Assembly (NCBI GenBank): GCA_030430345.1
Contig: JAUIFT010000086.1
Coordinates: forward strand, 1-7,838
Source of the DNA: Calditrichia bacterium
GTDB lineage: Bacteria; Calditrichota; Calditrichia; RBG-13-44-9; J042
Direction of reading: 5' to 3'
DNA length: 7,838 nucleotides
In this document: positions 1-6,536 of the stretch, piece by piece
How the letters are laid out: each line of letters opens with the position of its first letter
Position numbering within the stretch: position 1 is the first letter of the stretch
Translations under genes and position numbers: made by a program
Notes under the pieces: model-generated
Told to the model about the DNA's origin: nothing
Seen by the model: only the letters and a program-made list of their open reading frames with translations
Databases searched by the model: none

Positions 1-446
1 CTCCGGCATTCGAAACCGCCCGTCTGTTCAACCTGCTCGGCGTTGGCTATGATGCCATGCAGGCGTTGGGCATCCTGTTGATCATTACCGCCGCCCTCAG
101 CGTATTTATCGCGCTTTACACCGCCATGAAAGCACGCCGTTATGACCTGGCAATTATGCGCACACTTGGTGCTTCGCCTGGCAAACTGCTCTGGCATGTG
201 ATTCTGGAAGGCGTCCTTTTAGCCTTCCTCGGCACCGTTGCCGGGCTTACCCTGGGGCACCTTGCCAGCGATTTATTAGGACAGTGGCTGCGCGACGCCC
301 AACAGCTATCGATCAGCGGCGCTGTATTTCTCCGGGAAGAATTATGGCTGATTGGCTTGGCAATAGTGGTGGGGATCATTTCCGCGGTGATTCCGGCTAT
401 TCAAGCCTATCGCACGGACATTTCCGGCACGCTTGCGAAAAAATAA
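1..446 (+). CDS. FtsX-like ABC transporter permease, C-terminal part (5' end outside window)
   Basis: The reading frame is open from base 3 with no start before the left edge, so only about the last 147 codons are present. The Met codon at 57 lies inside the family domain and is unlikely to be the true start. What is seen is the terminal FtsX domain. A first hydrophobic helix (LGILLIITAALSVFIALY) is followed by the basic cytoplasmic stretch MKARRYDLAIMRTLGAS, which holds the RxLGA signature typical of FtsX/MacB/LolC permeases. Two further membrane helices follow, and the protein ends RTDISGTLAKK. Such permeases work in the inner membrane with an ABC ATPase, usually as mechanotransmitters or lipoprotein/peptide exporters rather than classical importers. 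No ATPase is visible; it may lie to the left. By eye this stretch is more GC-rich than the next permease, so the two may have different origins. The substrate cannot be assigned. Confidence 0.88.
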   Translation, partial: PAFETARLFNLLGVGYDAMQALGILLIITAALSVFIALYTAMKARRYDLAIMRTLGASPGKLLWHVILEGVLLAFLGTVAGLTLGHLASDLLGQWLRDAQQLSISGAVFLREELWLIGLAIVVGIISAVIPAIQAYRTDISGTLAKK

Positions 447-458
447 TTTTGTTAATCA

Positions 459-490
459 TTGCAGAGACAATTCCTGAATTTTCTCTGCAA
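459..490 (+). terminator. Hairpin after the first permease gene, probable transcription terminator
   Basis: TTGCAGAGA (459-467) pairs perfectly with TCTCTGCAA (482-490). After one mismatch the stem resumes as AATTC/GAATT around a two-base centre. It starts 12 bases after the TAA stop of the upstream gene, the usual place for a terminator. No run of T follows, so it may act as a rho-assisted terminator or a 3'-end stabiliser instead. Its apex closely matches the hairpin at 3063-3108. Confidence 0.5.
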
Positions 491-585
491 CAACATGATC
501 GTATGTGCGACAGCGGACATTCATTGTTCGCACCAAATACAACATTTATAAAACTCTCACCGTAAAAACCCCACTGATATCGGTA

Positions 586-614
586 TTTCAATCACCTGAC
601 TTGACTGGCATAAT
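586..614 (+). promoter_or_regulatory. Weak candidate sigma-70-type promoter for the 798-residue permease
   Basis: CATAAT at 609-614 matches the -10 consensus at five of six positions. TTTCAA at 586-591 is a poor -35 box (about three of six) at 17-base spacing. The start site would fall near 621, giving a leader of roughly 40 bases. A TTGACT at 601-606 is a better -35 box but has no good -10 at the right distance. If the host uses Bacteroidota-type promoters, these boxes may be irrelevant. Confidence 0.25.
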
Positions 615-659
615 TTTCGCGAGTTAGTTAAGCATAGAAAAAATCCTGAAGGAATTCTT

Positions 660-3056
660 ATGCTTGCGAACTATCTGAAAGTCGTTTTTAGAAATTTATC
701 GAGGAATCTCGGTTATTCTATCATCAAAATTGCCGGCCTCGCCCTGGGCCTGGCTTGTTGTATCTTAATATTGCTGTTTGTGCAATATGAATGGAACTAC
801 GACGATTTTCATAAAAATCGTGACCGCATCTACCGGCTTACATTCACCAAAACGCTGAATGGTATTCCCTCTCAATATGCTGCTTCACCGGCCGCTGCTG
901 CTCCGGCATTTTCCGAAAGCCTTCCCGAGGTAGCATCTTATGTCCGCTTATTAACTTCCGGAAGTGCGTTTATCAATTACGAAGACAAACAATTTTACGA
1001 ATCCGGCAGATTGTTCGCAGATATATCCTTCTTTGAAATCTTTTCATTCGAATTTATCCATGGCGATCCGGCAACAGCGCTACAGTCGCCCCACTCAATT
1101 GTATTGACAGAAACCCTGGCCCGTAAAATTTTCGGGGAGAAAAATCCGCTCGGTCGCATTGTCAACCTTTCGCGCCCTGGAGACGTTAAAGTTACCGGCA
1201 TCATCAAAGATATTCCCGGACAATCGGATTTCAACTTTCGTTATGTATTACCAATGACAATCTTGCAACAAGCGGACCCGGCGTTATTGGCACATTGGCT
1301 TATCCCAAATCCCGAATCATTTCTATTACTCTCAGAGAATGCCAATCATAGAGATGTCCAGCAAAAACTGGCTGCGATTGTTAGCACACAGGCCGGAGAA
1401 AAAGCTGCCGCAAGCGGCGCTAAAATTGCATTCAGATTACAACCACTATCTGAAGTTCATCTTTATTCCGAACATTTACTATACAGTGACAGTCAGGGGA
1501 ACATCACCACGATTTACCTTTTTGCACTAATCTCCATATTCATTCTGGGCATCGCCTGCATCAATTTTATGAATCTTTCCACAGCGCGCGCTTCGAAACG
1601 GCATATGGAGATCGGTATCAGAAAAGCCCTGGGCGCTGCTAAAGGACGCTTGATTACTCAGTTTTTGCTGGAATCCGTTATCATAGCATTCTCCGCGCTT
1701 TTGTTTGCAGTCTTTTTGGTAGAACTAATCCTCCCTGGCTTCAACCAAATAATTGCGCGTGATATCACCTTTGATTACTACAGCAATTGGCCGATAACAG
1801 CTAGCCTGATGGGGATGACGGTATTAACCGGCATTATCGCCGGTAGTTATCCCGCTCTTTTTATGTCCGCTTTAAAACCAGTAGAAGCATTGAAAGGAAA
1901 GGCTAATAAAACGGGCCGGCAATCCCGCTTCCGAAAGATACTGGTTGTTATGCAATTCTCTATTTCCATTGTTCTGATTATCTGCACGATCTTTATGCTG
2001 AACCAGGTCAATTTTATGAAGGAGAAAACACTCGGTTTCGATGAAGAGCAATTGCTGGTATTACGGATGCGCGGGGTCAACTTAAACCAATCGCAAGAGA
2101 CCTTCAAAAACGTATTACTGAATCACTCCGGGATAGCGGGTGCTGCTTATTCCGATGGCATTCCCGGTGAATTCCATCGAATTCTTACCATTCGCCAGCA
2201 CGGCGCCCCGCAGAGCGAAACGCATTCAATGAATGTTATCATTGCCGGAGATAACTTTCCGGATATTTATGGTTTGCAACTAATCCAGGGGCGGGGGTTC
2301 TCTCCACAAGCAAATGAAGCGAATCAGAATACGCAATTTTTAATCAATGAAGCGGCGGCCGATTTGCTTGGCGGGCATGAGCGAGTGATCGGTAAAACAA
2401 TTGGCTACGAAGGAGAAGGCGGAGAAACGACGGGCAGCGTTGTTGGCATCGTGAAAAATTTCCATTACGAATCGTTGCACAGTGCTATTGAGCCACTAGT
2501 CATCCCCTTGTATAATGGACGACACCGGCGCCTCACACTAAAAATTGCCGGGGGAAATCTGGACGAAACCATGGCTTTCATTGAAACACGCTGGAAAGCA
2601 GCAACGGCGCATCCCTTTAATTCATTTTTTGTCGATACCCATTTCGATACGCTTTATAGTGCTGAAAAACGGATGAGCGATACCATTGTCATATTTTCTT
2701 TTATCTCGATTTTTATTGCCTGTTTGGGACTCCTGGGATTGTCCATTTACGGTATTCAGCTGCGCATCAAGGAGATCGGAATTCGAAAAGTACTCGGCGC
2801 ATCGGTTGGGGAAATTCTTATTCTTCTCTGTAAAGATTTTACCCGGTGGATTCTCCTCGCCAACATACTGGCCTGGCCTGTCGCCTGGTTTTTAGTTGAT
2901 CACTGGTTAAATAACTTTGCCTATCGAGTTACAATTGACTGGCCAGTTTTTCTCTGGGCCGGTTGTGCAACATTATTCATTGCATTGTTGACTGTCGGTT
3001 CACAGGCAATTAAAGCAGCAGTTTCCAATCCGGTGAAGACATTGCGGCATGAATGA
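660..3056 (+). CDS. MacB/FtsX-type ABC transporter permease with two FtsX domains (798 residues)
   Basis: A complete gene; the ATG at 660 is preceded by a GAAGGA ribosome site (648-653) with good spacing. Residues 1-60 fit the start of a MacB-type periplasmic core domain: a juxtamembrane RNLSRN segment, a first helix at about 21-41, and then HKNRDRIYRL. A large extracytoplasmic domain runs to about 280. The first FtsX domain (about 283-410) contains EIGIRKALGA at about 317-326. After a short basic linker another helix (about 428-447) leads to a second extracytoplasmic domain. The second FtsX domain (about 676-798) contains EIGIRKVLGA ending at 714. The total of about eight helices and 800 residues is usual for this permease class. 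Family members work with a separate ABC ATPase to export or extract substrates from the inner membrane; the substrate here is unknown. It lies 213 bases after another permease and is probably transcribed separately. By eye its composition is more AT-rich than its left neighbour. Confidence 0.93.
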   Translation: MLANYLKVVFRNLSRNLGYSIIKIAGLALGLACCILILLFVQYEWNYDDFHKNRDRIYRLTFTKTLNGIPSQYAASPAAAAPAFSESLPEVASYVRLLTSGSAFINYEDKQFYESGRLFADISFFEIFSFEFIHGDPATALQSPHSIVLTETLARKIFGEKNPLGRIVNLSRPGDVKVTGIIKDIPGQSDFNFRYVLPMTILQQADPALLAHWLIPNPESFLLLSENANHRDVQQKLAAIVSTQAGEKAAASGAKIAFRLQPLSEVHLYSEHLLYSDSQGNITTIYLFALISIFILGIACINFMNLSTARASKRHMEIGIRKALGAAKGRLITQFLLESVIIAFSALLFAVFLVELILPGFNQIIARDITFDYYSNWPITASLMGMTVLTGIIAGSYPALFMSALKPVEALKGKANKTGRQSRFRKILVVMQFSISIVLIICTIFMLNQVNFMKEKTLGFDEEQLLVLRMRGVNLNQSQETFKNVLLNHSGIAGAAYSDGIPGEFHRILTIRQHGAPQSETHSMNVIIAGDNFPDIYGLQLIQGRGFSPQANEANQNTQFLINEAAADLLGGHERVIGKTIGYEGEGGETTGSVVGIVKNFHYESLHSAIEPLVIPLYNGRHRRLTLKIAGGNLDETMAFIETRWKAATAHPFNSFFVDTHFDTLYSAEKRMSDTIVIFSFISIFIACLGLLGLSIYGIQLRIKEIGIRKVLGASVGEILILLCKDFTRWILLANILAWPVAWFLVDHWLNNFAYRVTIDWPVFLWAGCATLFIALLTVGSQAIKAAVSNPVKTLRHE

Positions 3057-3062
3057 TATTCA

Positions 3063-3108
3063 TTGTTGGCCGTAAAGACAATTCACGAATTGTCTTTACG
3101 GCCAACAA
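3063..3108. terminator. Near-perfect 22-bp hairpin between convergent genes, probable bidirectional terminator
   Basis: Bases 3063-3084 are exactly complementary to 3087-3108, with only two bases between the arms. The hairpin starts seven bases after the TGA of the rightward permease and ends three bases before the stop codon of the leftward transporter, filling 46 of the 55 intergenic bases. Because it is symmetric it would form in transcripts from both sides. Neither strand has a T-run after the stem, so intrinsic termination may be inefficient; 3'-end protection or blocking of antisense read-through is equally possible. Confidence 0.7.
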
Positions 3109-3111
3109 CAA

Positions 3112-4341
3112 TCAACGATCGACGAAAATTTTAACCACCTCCGCATAACAAAGATACCCAAAAACCAGCAACGCCAGCACCAGCAAAGCATTGCTATACC
3201 AGGCGTTTTTCATCGAGGATACCCATTCCCGGCGATTATTCATATAAAGCAGGGTGATGGCCAGGAAAGGCATAAACAGGGCGCCGCAAATGGCGTAGAT
3301 AATCACAATCCAGACCGGGCGATCAAAGAGTAGCAATAACATCGGCGGAAAAGCGAGGTAACAAAGGAATCCGTAATAGTATGGTGATTTTCGCCCCTGC
3401 GTCGCCGCTTCCGGTTGTTTTTGCAAGCGCATAAAATCGCTGAAGATATAGGGCACGCCTTGCCAGACGCCCAGCATGGATGAAAATACCGCTCCCCAAA
3501 ATCCGCCGAGGAAAATCCATTTACCGCTATTTCCGACAATTTCCCCAAGGCGCTCCCCTACCGCCAGCACCATTTTACTGCCGGTAATTACTTCCGGAGA
3601 AACCCCGGCGGCAATCACCATAATCGCTATACCGAATAGCCCGGTCAATCCATAAGCGATTCCCAAATCCCAATTGATATTACTTTTATATGCCGGCCCT
3701 TCCCATTCCCTTTCCCGAATCCAGTAGCTGTAATTTAGCAGCGTCAAACTGCCGCCAACACCGCCGATGACCCCGAGTAAAAATTTTCCGGCGCCATCCG
3801 GAATCGAAGGAATTACCAGAGATGGCAGCATCGCCAACCAGTCGGGGCGCGTTAACCATGCCGCGGCGATGATAAAAATGAACATCAATCCGATAAAGAA
3901 CTTCATAACGCTCTCAAAGAAACTATATCGCCCATAGACCACCAACACAACCGCAAGTAGGGAATGCAGGATTCCCCAGGTAGCGAGTGACAATTGGGGA
4001 AATACTGAATTCGCCGCCAATCCGCAGGCGGCGATCAAAGCCCCGGCGACAATGAAGGACCAGATCAACAAATATCCGGCAAAGACGAAAGAAACCCAGC
4101 GGCCGAGTTTATCCGCCCAGCCTTCAAGAAGGGTTTGGCCGGTTGCTAACTGCCAGCGGCCGATCCCTTCATTCAGTGCAAATTTGACCAATGCGCCAAT
4201 CACAACCGCCCAAAGAATGGCGGTGCCGTATTTTGCCCCGGAAACTGCGGCAGCGATCAAATCCCCGGCGCCAACGCCAGTCGCAGCTACAGCAATGCCC
4301 GGCCCTAGTACTTTTAGTTTATTTTTGATAGATGATAGCAT
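3112..4341 (-). CDS. Divergent NRAMP-superfamily metal-ion transporter lacking the DPGN motif (409 residues)
   Basis: A complete gene. The ATG at 4341 is preceded on the minus strand by GGAAAG, a close but plausible ribosome site. About 11 hydrophobic helices and 409 residues match the NRAMP (MntH/SLC11) fold, which couples divalent metal uptake to protons at the inner membrane. The helix-1 entry GPGIAVAATG and the helix-2 region NEGIGRWQLATGQTLLEG align well with the family. The metal-binding residues do not. The canonical DPGN of helix 1 is GAGD at 24-27, and the helix-6 region G190-T200 has G197, S198 and L199 where Met, Pro and His normally sit. Characterised NRAMP relatives with altered sites move Mg2+ or Al3+ instead of Mn2+/Fe2+, so the substrate here is open. 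It converges on a permease across a hairpin, and a promoter with a repeat pair lies upstream. I am sure of the fold family and unsure of the transported ion. Confidence 0.9.
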   Translation of the reverse strand: MLSSIKNKLKVLGPGIAVAATGVGAGDLIAAAVSGAKYGTAILWAVVIGALVKFALNEGIGRWQLATGQTLLEGWADKLGRWVSFVFAGYLLIWSFIVAGALIAACGLAANSVFPQLSLATWGILHSLLAVVLVVYGRYSFFESVMKFFIGLMFIFIIAAAWLTRPDWLAMLPSLVIPSIPDGAGKFLLGVIGGVGGSLTLLNYSYWIREREWEGPAYKSNINWDLGIAYGLTGLFGIAIMVIAAGVSPEVITGSKMVLAVGERLGEIVGNSGKWIFLGGFWGAVFSSMLGVWQGVPYIFSDFMRLQKQPEAATQGRKSPYYYGFLCYLAFPPMLLLLFDRPVWIVIIYAICGALFMPFLAITLLYMNNRREWVSSMKNAWYSNALLVLALLVFGYLCYAEVVKIFVDR

Positions 4342-4374
4342 ATTCTTTCCGGAAGATAAGCGTATGAATTTTAT

Positions 4375-4399
4375 TCACCCTTCGACAGGCTCAGGATGA
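4375..4399 (+). repeat. Left copy of a 25-bp inverted repeat (core TTCGACAGGCTCAGGATGA)
   Basis: This copy is the reverse complement of 4482-4506 at 24 of 25 positions; the single difference is C versus T near the centre. It lies 33 bases upstream of the NRAMP-like start codon, inside the leader expected from the promoter at 4416-4444. I recall this core as a dispersed intergenic repeat in many unrelated bacterial genomes, but its role is not established. Confidence 0.85.
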
Positions 4400-4415
4400 A
4401 TGAAGTTTAGATACG

Positions 4416-4444
4416 AAGATATCCGGTTATTCTAATGTTGTTAA
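4416..4444 (-). promoter_or_regulatory. Candidate sigma-70-type promoter for the NRAMP-like gene
   Basis: On the minus strand TTAACA (4439-4444, five of six to the -35 consensus) is followed after exactly 17 bases by TATCTT (4416-4421, four of six to the -10). Transcription would start near 4409 and give a leader of about 68 bases that includes the left repeat copy. The promoter sits between the two inverted repeat arms. I see no clear Fur, MntR or Mg-sensing element. Confidence 0.45.
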
Positions 4445-4481
4445 ATAAAATAGTGGTAATTTTTTTGAGATATACTCCCTA

Positions 4482-4506
4482 TCATCCTGAGCTTGTCGAA
4501 GGGTGA
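4482..4506 (-). repeat. Right copy of the 25-bp inverted repeat
   Basis: This copy is inverted relative to 4375-4399, with 82 bases between the arms and one mismatch. It lies 75 bases beyond the stop codon of the channel-like gene in that gene's direction. Read-through RNA from that gene could fold the arms into a long stem enclosing the NRAMP promoter region. No target-site duplication is obvious outside the arms, so this is not clearly a miniature transposon. Confidence 0.85.
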
Positions 4507-4580
4507 TCAAATGCAACTATTAGCAGTAGACCTGCTATTCTTGTAACTAGGTAAAATCAATAGCCGTTGACATTTACAGC

Positions 4581-6488
4581 TCACTTACGGGATAATTTCG
4601 AGAACCAGATAGCCAGCAACAGAGACAGATTAAAAAAGGACAGCAACCCCTGGAACGCAAGCACCAGATTCCACAAAATCTTGCTGTCTAAAATTTCTTT
4701 TGACCCCCAGCCATTTATCGGTTCTAAGGTAAAGAAGAAAGCGGCGGCGGCGCTAAATGCTTCCGGGTAGTTGGCCATTCCGTTAGCGGCAAAATAGATC
4801 AGGGAGAAAATAACTACCCAGCCCGCCACCAGCAACGTTAACCAGCCGGCAGAGCGCACCGACTGCCGGATATACCAGAGGAGCGGCGCGGTGAGGATGC
4901 GCCACCAACTTTGCAGCCGCCAAAATTCGAAACGCAGTTTTCGAGCCTCCACCAGACATTCCTGCTCTTCCTCAAACTGATTCAATTCCCGGAAGCGTTG
5001 GGCAAGATTTTCGATAATGGTCAGGCGGGCGTTTATCTCCGATTTTTTACTGCCATCGGTGCTAAACCAACGGCTAATCGCCTGCACTTCCCGCTGCACT
5101 TCCTGAAAGCGGTCCTTCACATTCAGATTGTATTCAATACCGTAGAACATACTTTCTGCGGTTATTTCACCCAATTGCTGTACAGCAAGGGCTTCCAGGG
5201 CTGTGGTTGGCGTGCGGCAGGCTAAAATCTCTTTCGCTTCCAGCGCCAGCAAAGCTGCATGGATGGCATCCGGTACGGTTTCCGCAGTGCGAAGGATTTT
5301 TTCCGAGCGATCCAGCAATGTCTTGGCAATGCGTAAGAGGCGTCCTGGCGCGCTGTGAGTGCCGCTGCCTTCCAGTACGTTGCTTTCGGCAATCGGCCAT
5401 TTGAATCCTTTGGCATAGCATGGCGATTTCCGCTTCCCGCCCCAGAGGCCGGCCTTCCGCCAGAGATCGAATATGCCGGAAAGCGGTTTAAATAAAATGA
5501 TATGACGATCTTTAAAGGCAGACTTCAGGTAGGCAAGATTTTTTTCCCAGCGATCATTATACTTTTGCGAAGAGCGGTGGCCGACGGTCACTAATACCCG
5601 ATAGTCCAGCTCATTGAATCCCTTGAGCAGCACATCGCGGAACTCCAGGCTGGAGATACTCCACGACTTTTCATCCGGAAACCGCTCTACCAACTCGGCA
5701 TGATTTTGCCCGTCTTCCGGGCCGGAGGGCTGGTCCGGAAAGCTCAGGTAGAGATCTTCGAATGCCAGATGCACCTTTTCCCGCCCTTTCCGAAAAGCGC
5801 TTTTCATCAGGTTCCAGTTAGTAATTGTCCAGGCCCGGTAGCCAAAACGATAGGCGGTATAGGCATTCATATAGGCATATGAATCCTCATCGTCCAGACC
5901 GGCGGCAAGCGTTTCCCGTAGCGGGATGTCCAGGCTACCCATTCTACCAACGCCTTCGTTGACCAATTGGCGAATACCATTACGGAAGCCGGTTGGGTCA
6001 AATAACGGGAGGTATCCTTCCGGGCAATACTGGAAAATCGTGGGAAGTTCTTCCGGGAATTTCAGGCAGTGGTATTCCGCCCAGGGGGTATCCGGTTTCT
6101 CCCGCATAATAAAAATCCAATGCACTTCCGGAAAAGCCAACATCAGCATGCTGAGGGCGCGGGCATAGGGATAATACGGCAAGGCATCGGAAAGCAGATT
6201 GAGATCTATTCCCCGATCGAACTCCGGATTGATGGCATCAATGAAGACCTTGGTTCTCCGCAGGGTTTCCGCCGGGGAAACGCTATTAATCGTTTTACAC
6301 TCGATCGCATGAACGACCTGGGCATAAAAGGAAAGCATGTAATTCCGGGCACTTTGCCGGTAATTTTTCTCGGCGGGATAAAAAACCGGTTTATTGATCA
6401 GTCCCACTGTTGTGCCGGCGATTTGCTGCACATAACGGGCAAAAGATCGATGGAATTCCGCATTTTCAGTAATCAGAAAAGTATTCAC
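4581..6488 (-). CDS. Uncharacterised membrane protein: cytosolic Rossmann-like region plus C-terminal two-TM pore module (635 residues)
   Basis: The start is GTG at 6488. An in-frame TAA lies seven codons upstream, no other start codon comes between, and a strong ribosome site precedes the GTG. Residues 1-340 alternate hydrophobic strands (KVFIDAI 80-86, VHWIFIM 122-128, RAWTITN 218-224, YRVLVTVGH 296-304, HIILFKPLSG 329-338) with helices, suggesting an alpha/beta Rossmann-like domain of unknown ligand. Residues 380-520 are mainly helical, ending in a charged juxtamembrane segment (FEEEQECLVEARKLRFEFWR). A first membrane helix (about 548-567), a re-entrant pore-like stretch (575-595) and a second helix (about 605-630) resemble the Ion_trans_2 two-TM channel layout. 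The K+ filter GYG is absent; the equivalent region reads FFFTLEPINGWG. A ligand-gated ion channel or pore is my inference, not a demonstrated function. It is probably co-transcribed with the AsmA-like gene 48 bases upstream. I do not recognise a named gene. Confidence 0.85.
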   Translation of the reverse strand: MNTFLITENAEFHRSFARYVQQIAGTTVGLINKPVFYPAEKNYRQSARNYMLSFYAQVVHAIECKTINSVSPAETLRRTKVFIDAINPEFDRGIDLNLLSDALPYYPYARALSMLMLAFPEVHWIFIMREKPDTPWAEYHCLKFPEELPTIFQYCPEGYLPLFDPTGFRNGIRQLVNEGVGRMGSLDIPLRETLAAGLDDEDSYAYMNAYTAYRFGYRAWTITNWNLMKSAFRKGREKVHLAFEDLYLSFPDQPSGPEDGQNHAELVERFPDEKSWSISSLEFRDVLLKGFNELDYRVLVTVGHRSSQKYNDRWEKNLAYLKSAFKDRHIILFKPLSGIFDLWRKAGLWGGKRKSPCYAKGFKWPIAESNVLEGSGTHSAPGRLLRIAKTLLDRSEKILRTAETVPDAIHAALLALEAKEILACRTPTTALEALAVQQLGEITAESMFYGIEYNLNVKDRFQEVQREVQAISRWFSTDGSKKSEINARLTIIENLAQRFRELNQFEEEQECLVEARKLRFEFWRLQSWWRILTAPLLWYIRQSVRSAGWLTLLVAGWVVIFSLIYFAANGMANYPEAFSAAAAFFFTLEPINGWGSKEILDSKILWNLVLAFQGLLSFFNLSLLLAIWFSKLSRK

Positions 6489-6495
6489 GCTGCCG

Positions 6496-6505
6496 CCTCT
6501 CCCCT
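6496..6505 (-). promoter_or_regulatory. Strong ribosome binding site fixing a GTG start
   Basis: On the minus strand AGGGGAGAGG ends seven bases before the GTG at 6488. The frame is closed by TAA only seven codons upstream and no ATG or TTG lies between, so this purine run supports GTG as the real start of the channel-like protein. Confidence 0.75.
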
Positions 6506-6536
6506 GTTATCCACAAGCAGTATCACCAGATCAGGT

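Noticed and set aside
284..565. Open frame of 93 codons overlapping the end of the first permease
   Set aside because: Most of it is an out-of-frame reading of the FtsX domain, and the rest crosses the terminator-like hairpin. No independent support.
4052..4399. Open frame of 115 codons on the plus strand
   Set aside because: It runs antisense through the conserved NRAMP-like coding sequence and ends in the repeat; its protein is low-complexity Pro/Ala/Ser with no family features.
4375..4506. Miniature inverted-repeat transposon (MITE)
   Set aside because: The arms are good inverted repeats, but no flanking target duplication is seen, and the core occurs as single dispersed copies in other genomes as far as I recall. 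Kept only as a repeat pair.
4521..4537. Small hairpin TAGCAG/CTGCTA downstream of the channel-like gene
   Set aside because: The six-base stem has no T-run on the minus strand and is too weak to call a terminator.
4581..6488. Call as an antiviral effector (CBASS- or CRISPR-ancillary-like channel)
   Set aside because: The sensor-plus-pore layout is suggestive, but no nucleotide cyclase, CRISPR, TIR or other defence gene is in the window. The neighbours are envelope and transport genes.
6507..6515. TTATCCACA, a perfect DnaA-box consensus, in the short gap between the AsmA-like and channel-like genes
   Set aside because: It is a single copy with no AT-rich unwinding region, no further boxes and no dnaA, dnaN or parAB genes nearby. 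One chance match in a window this size is not surprising.
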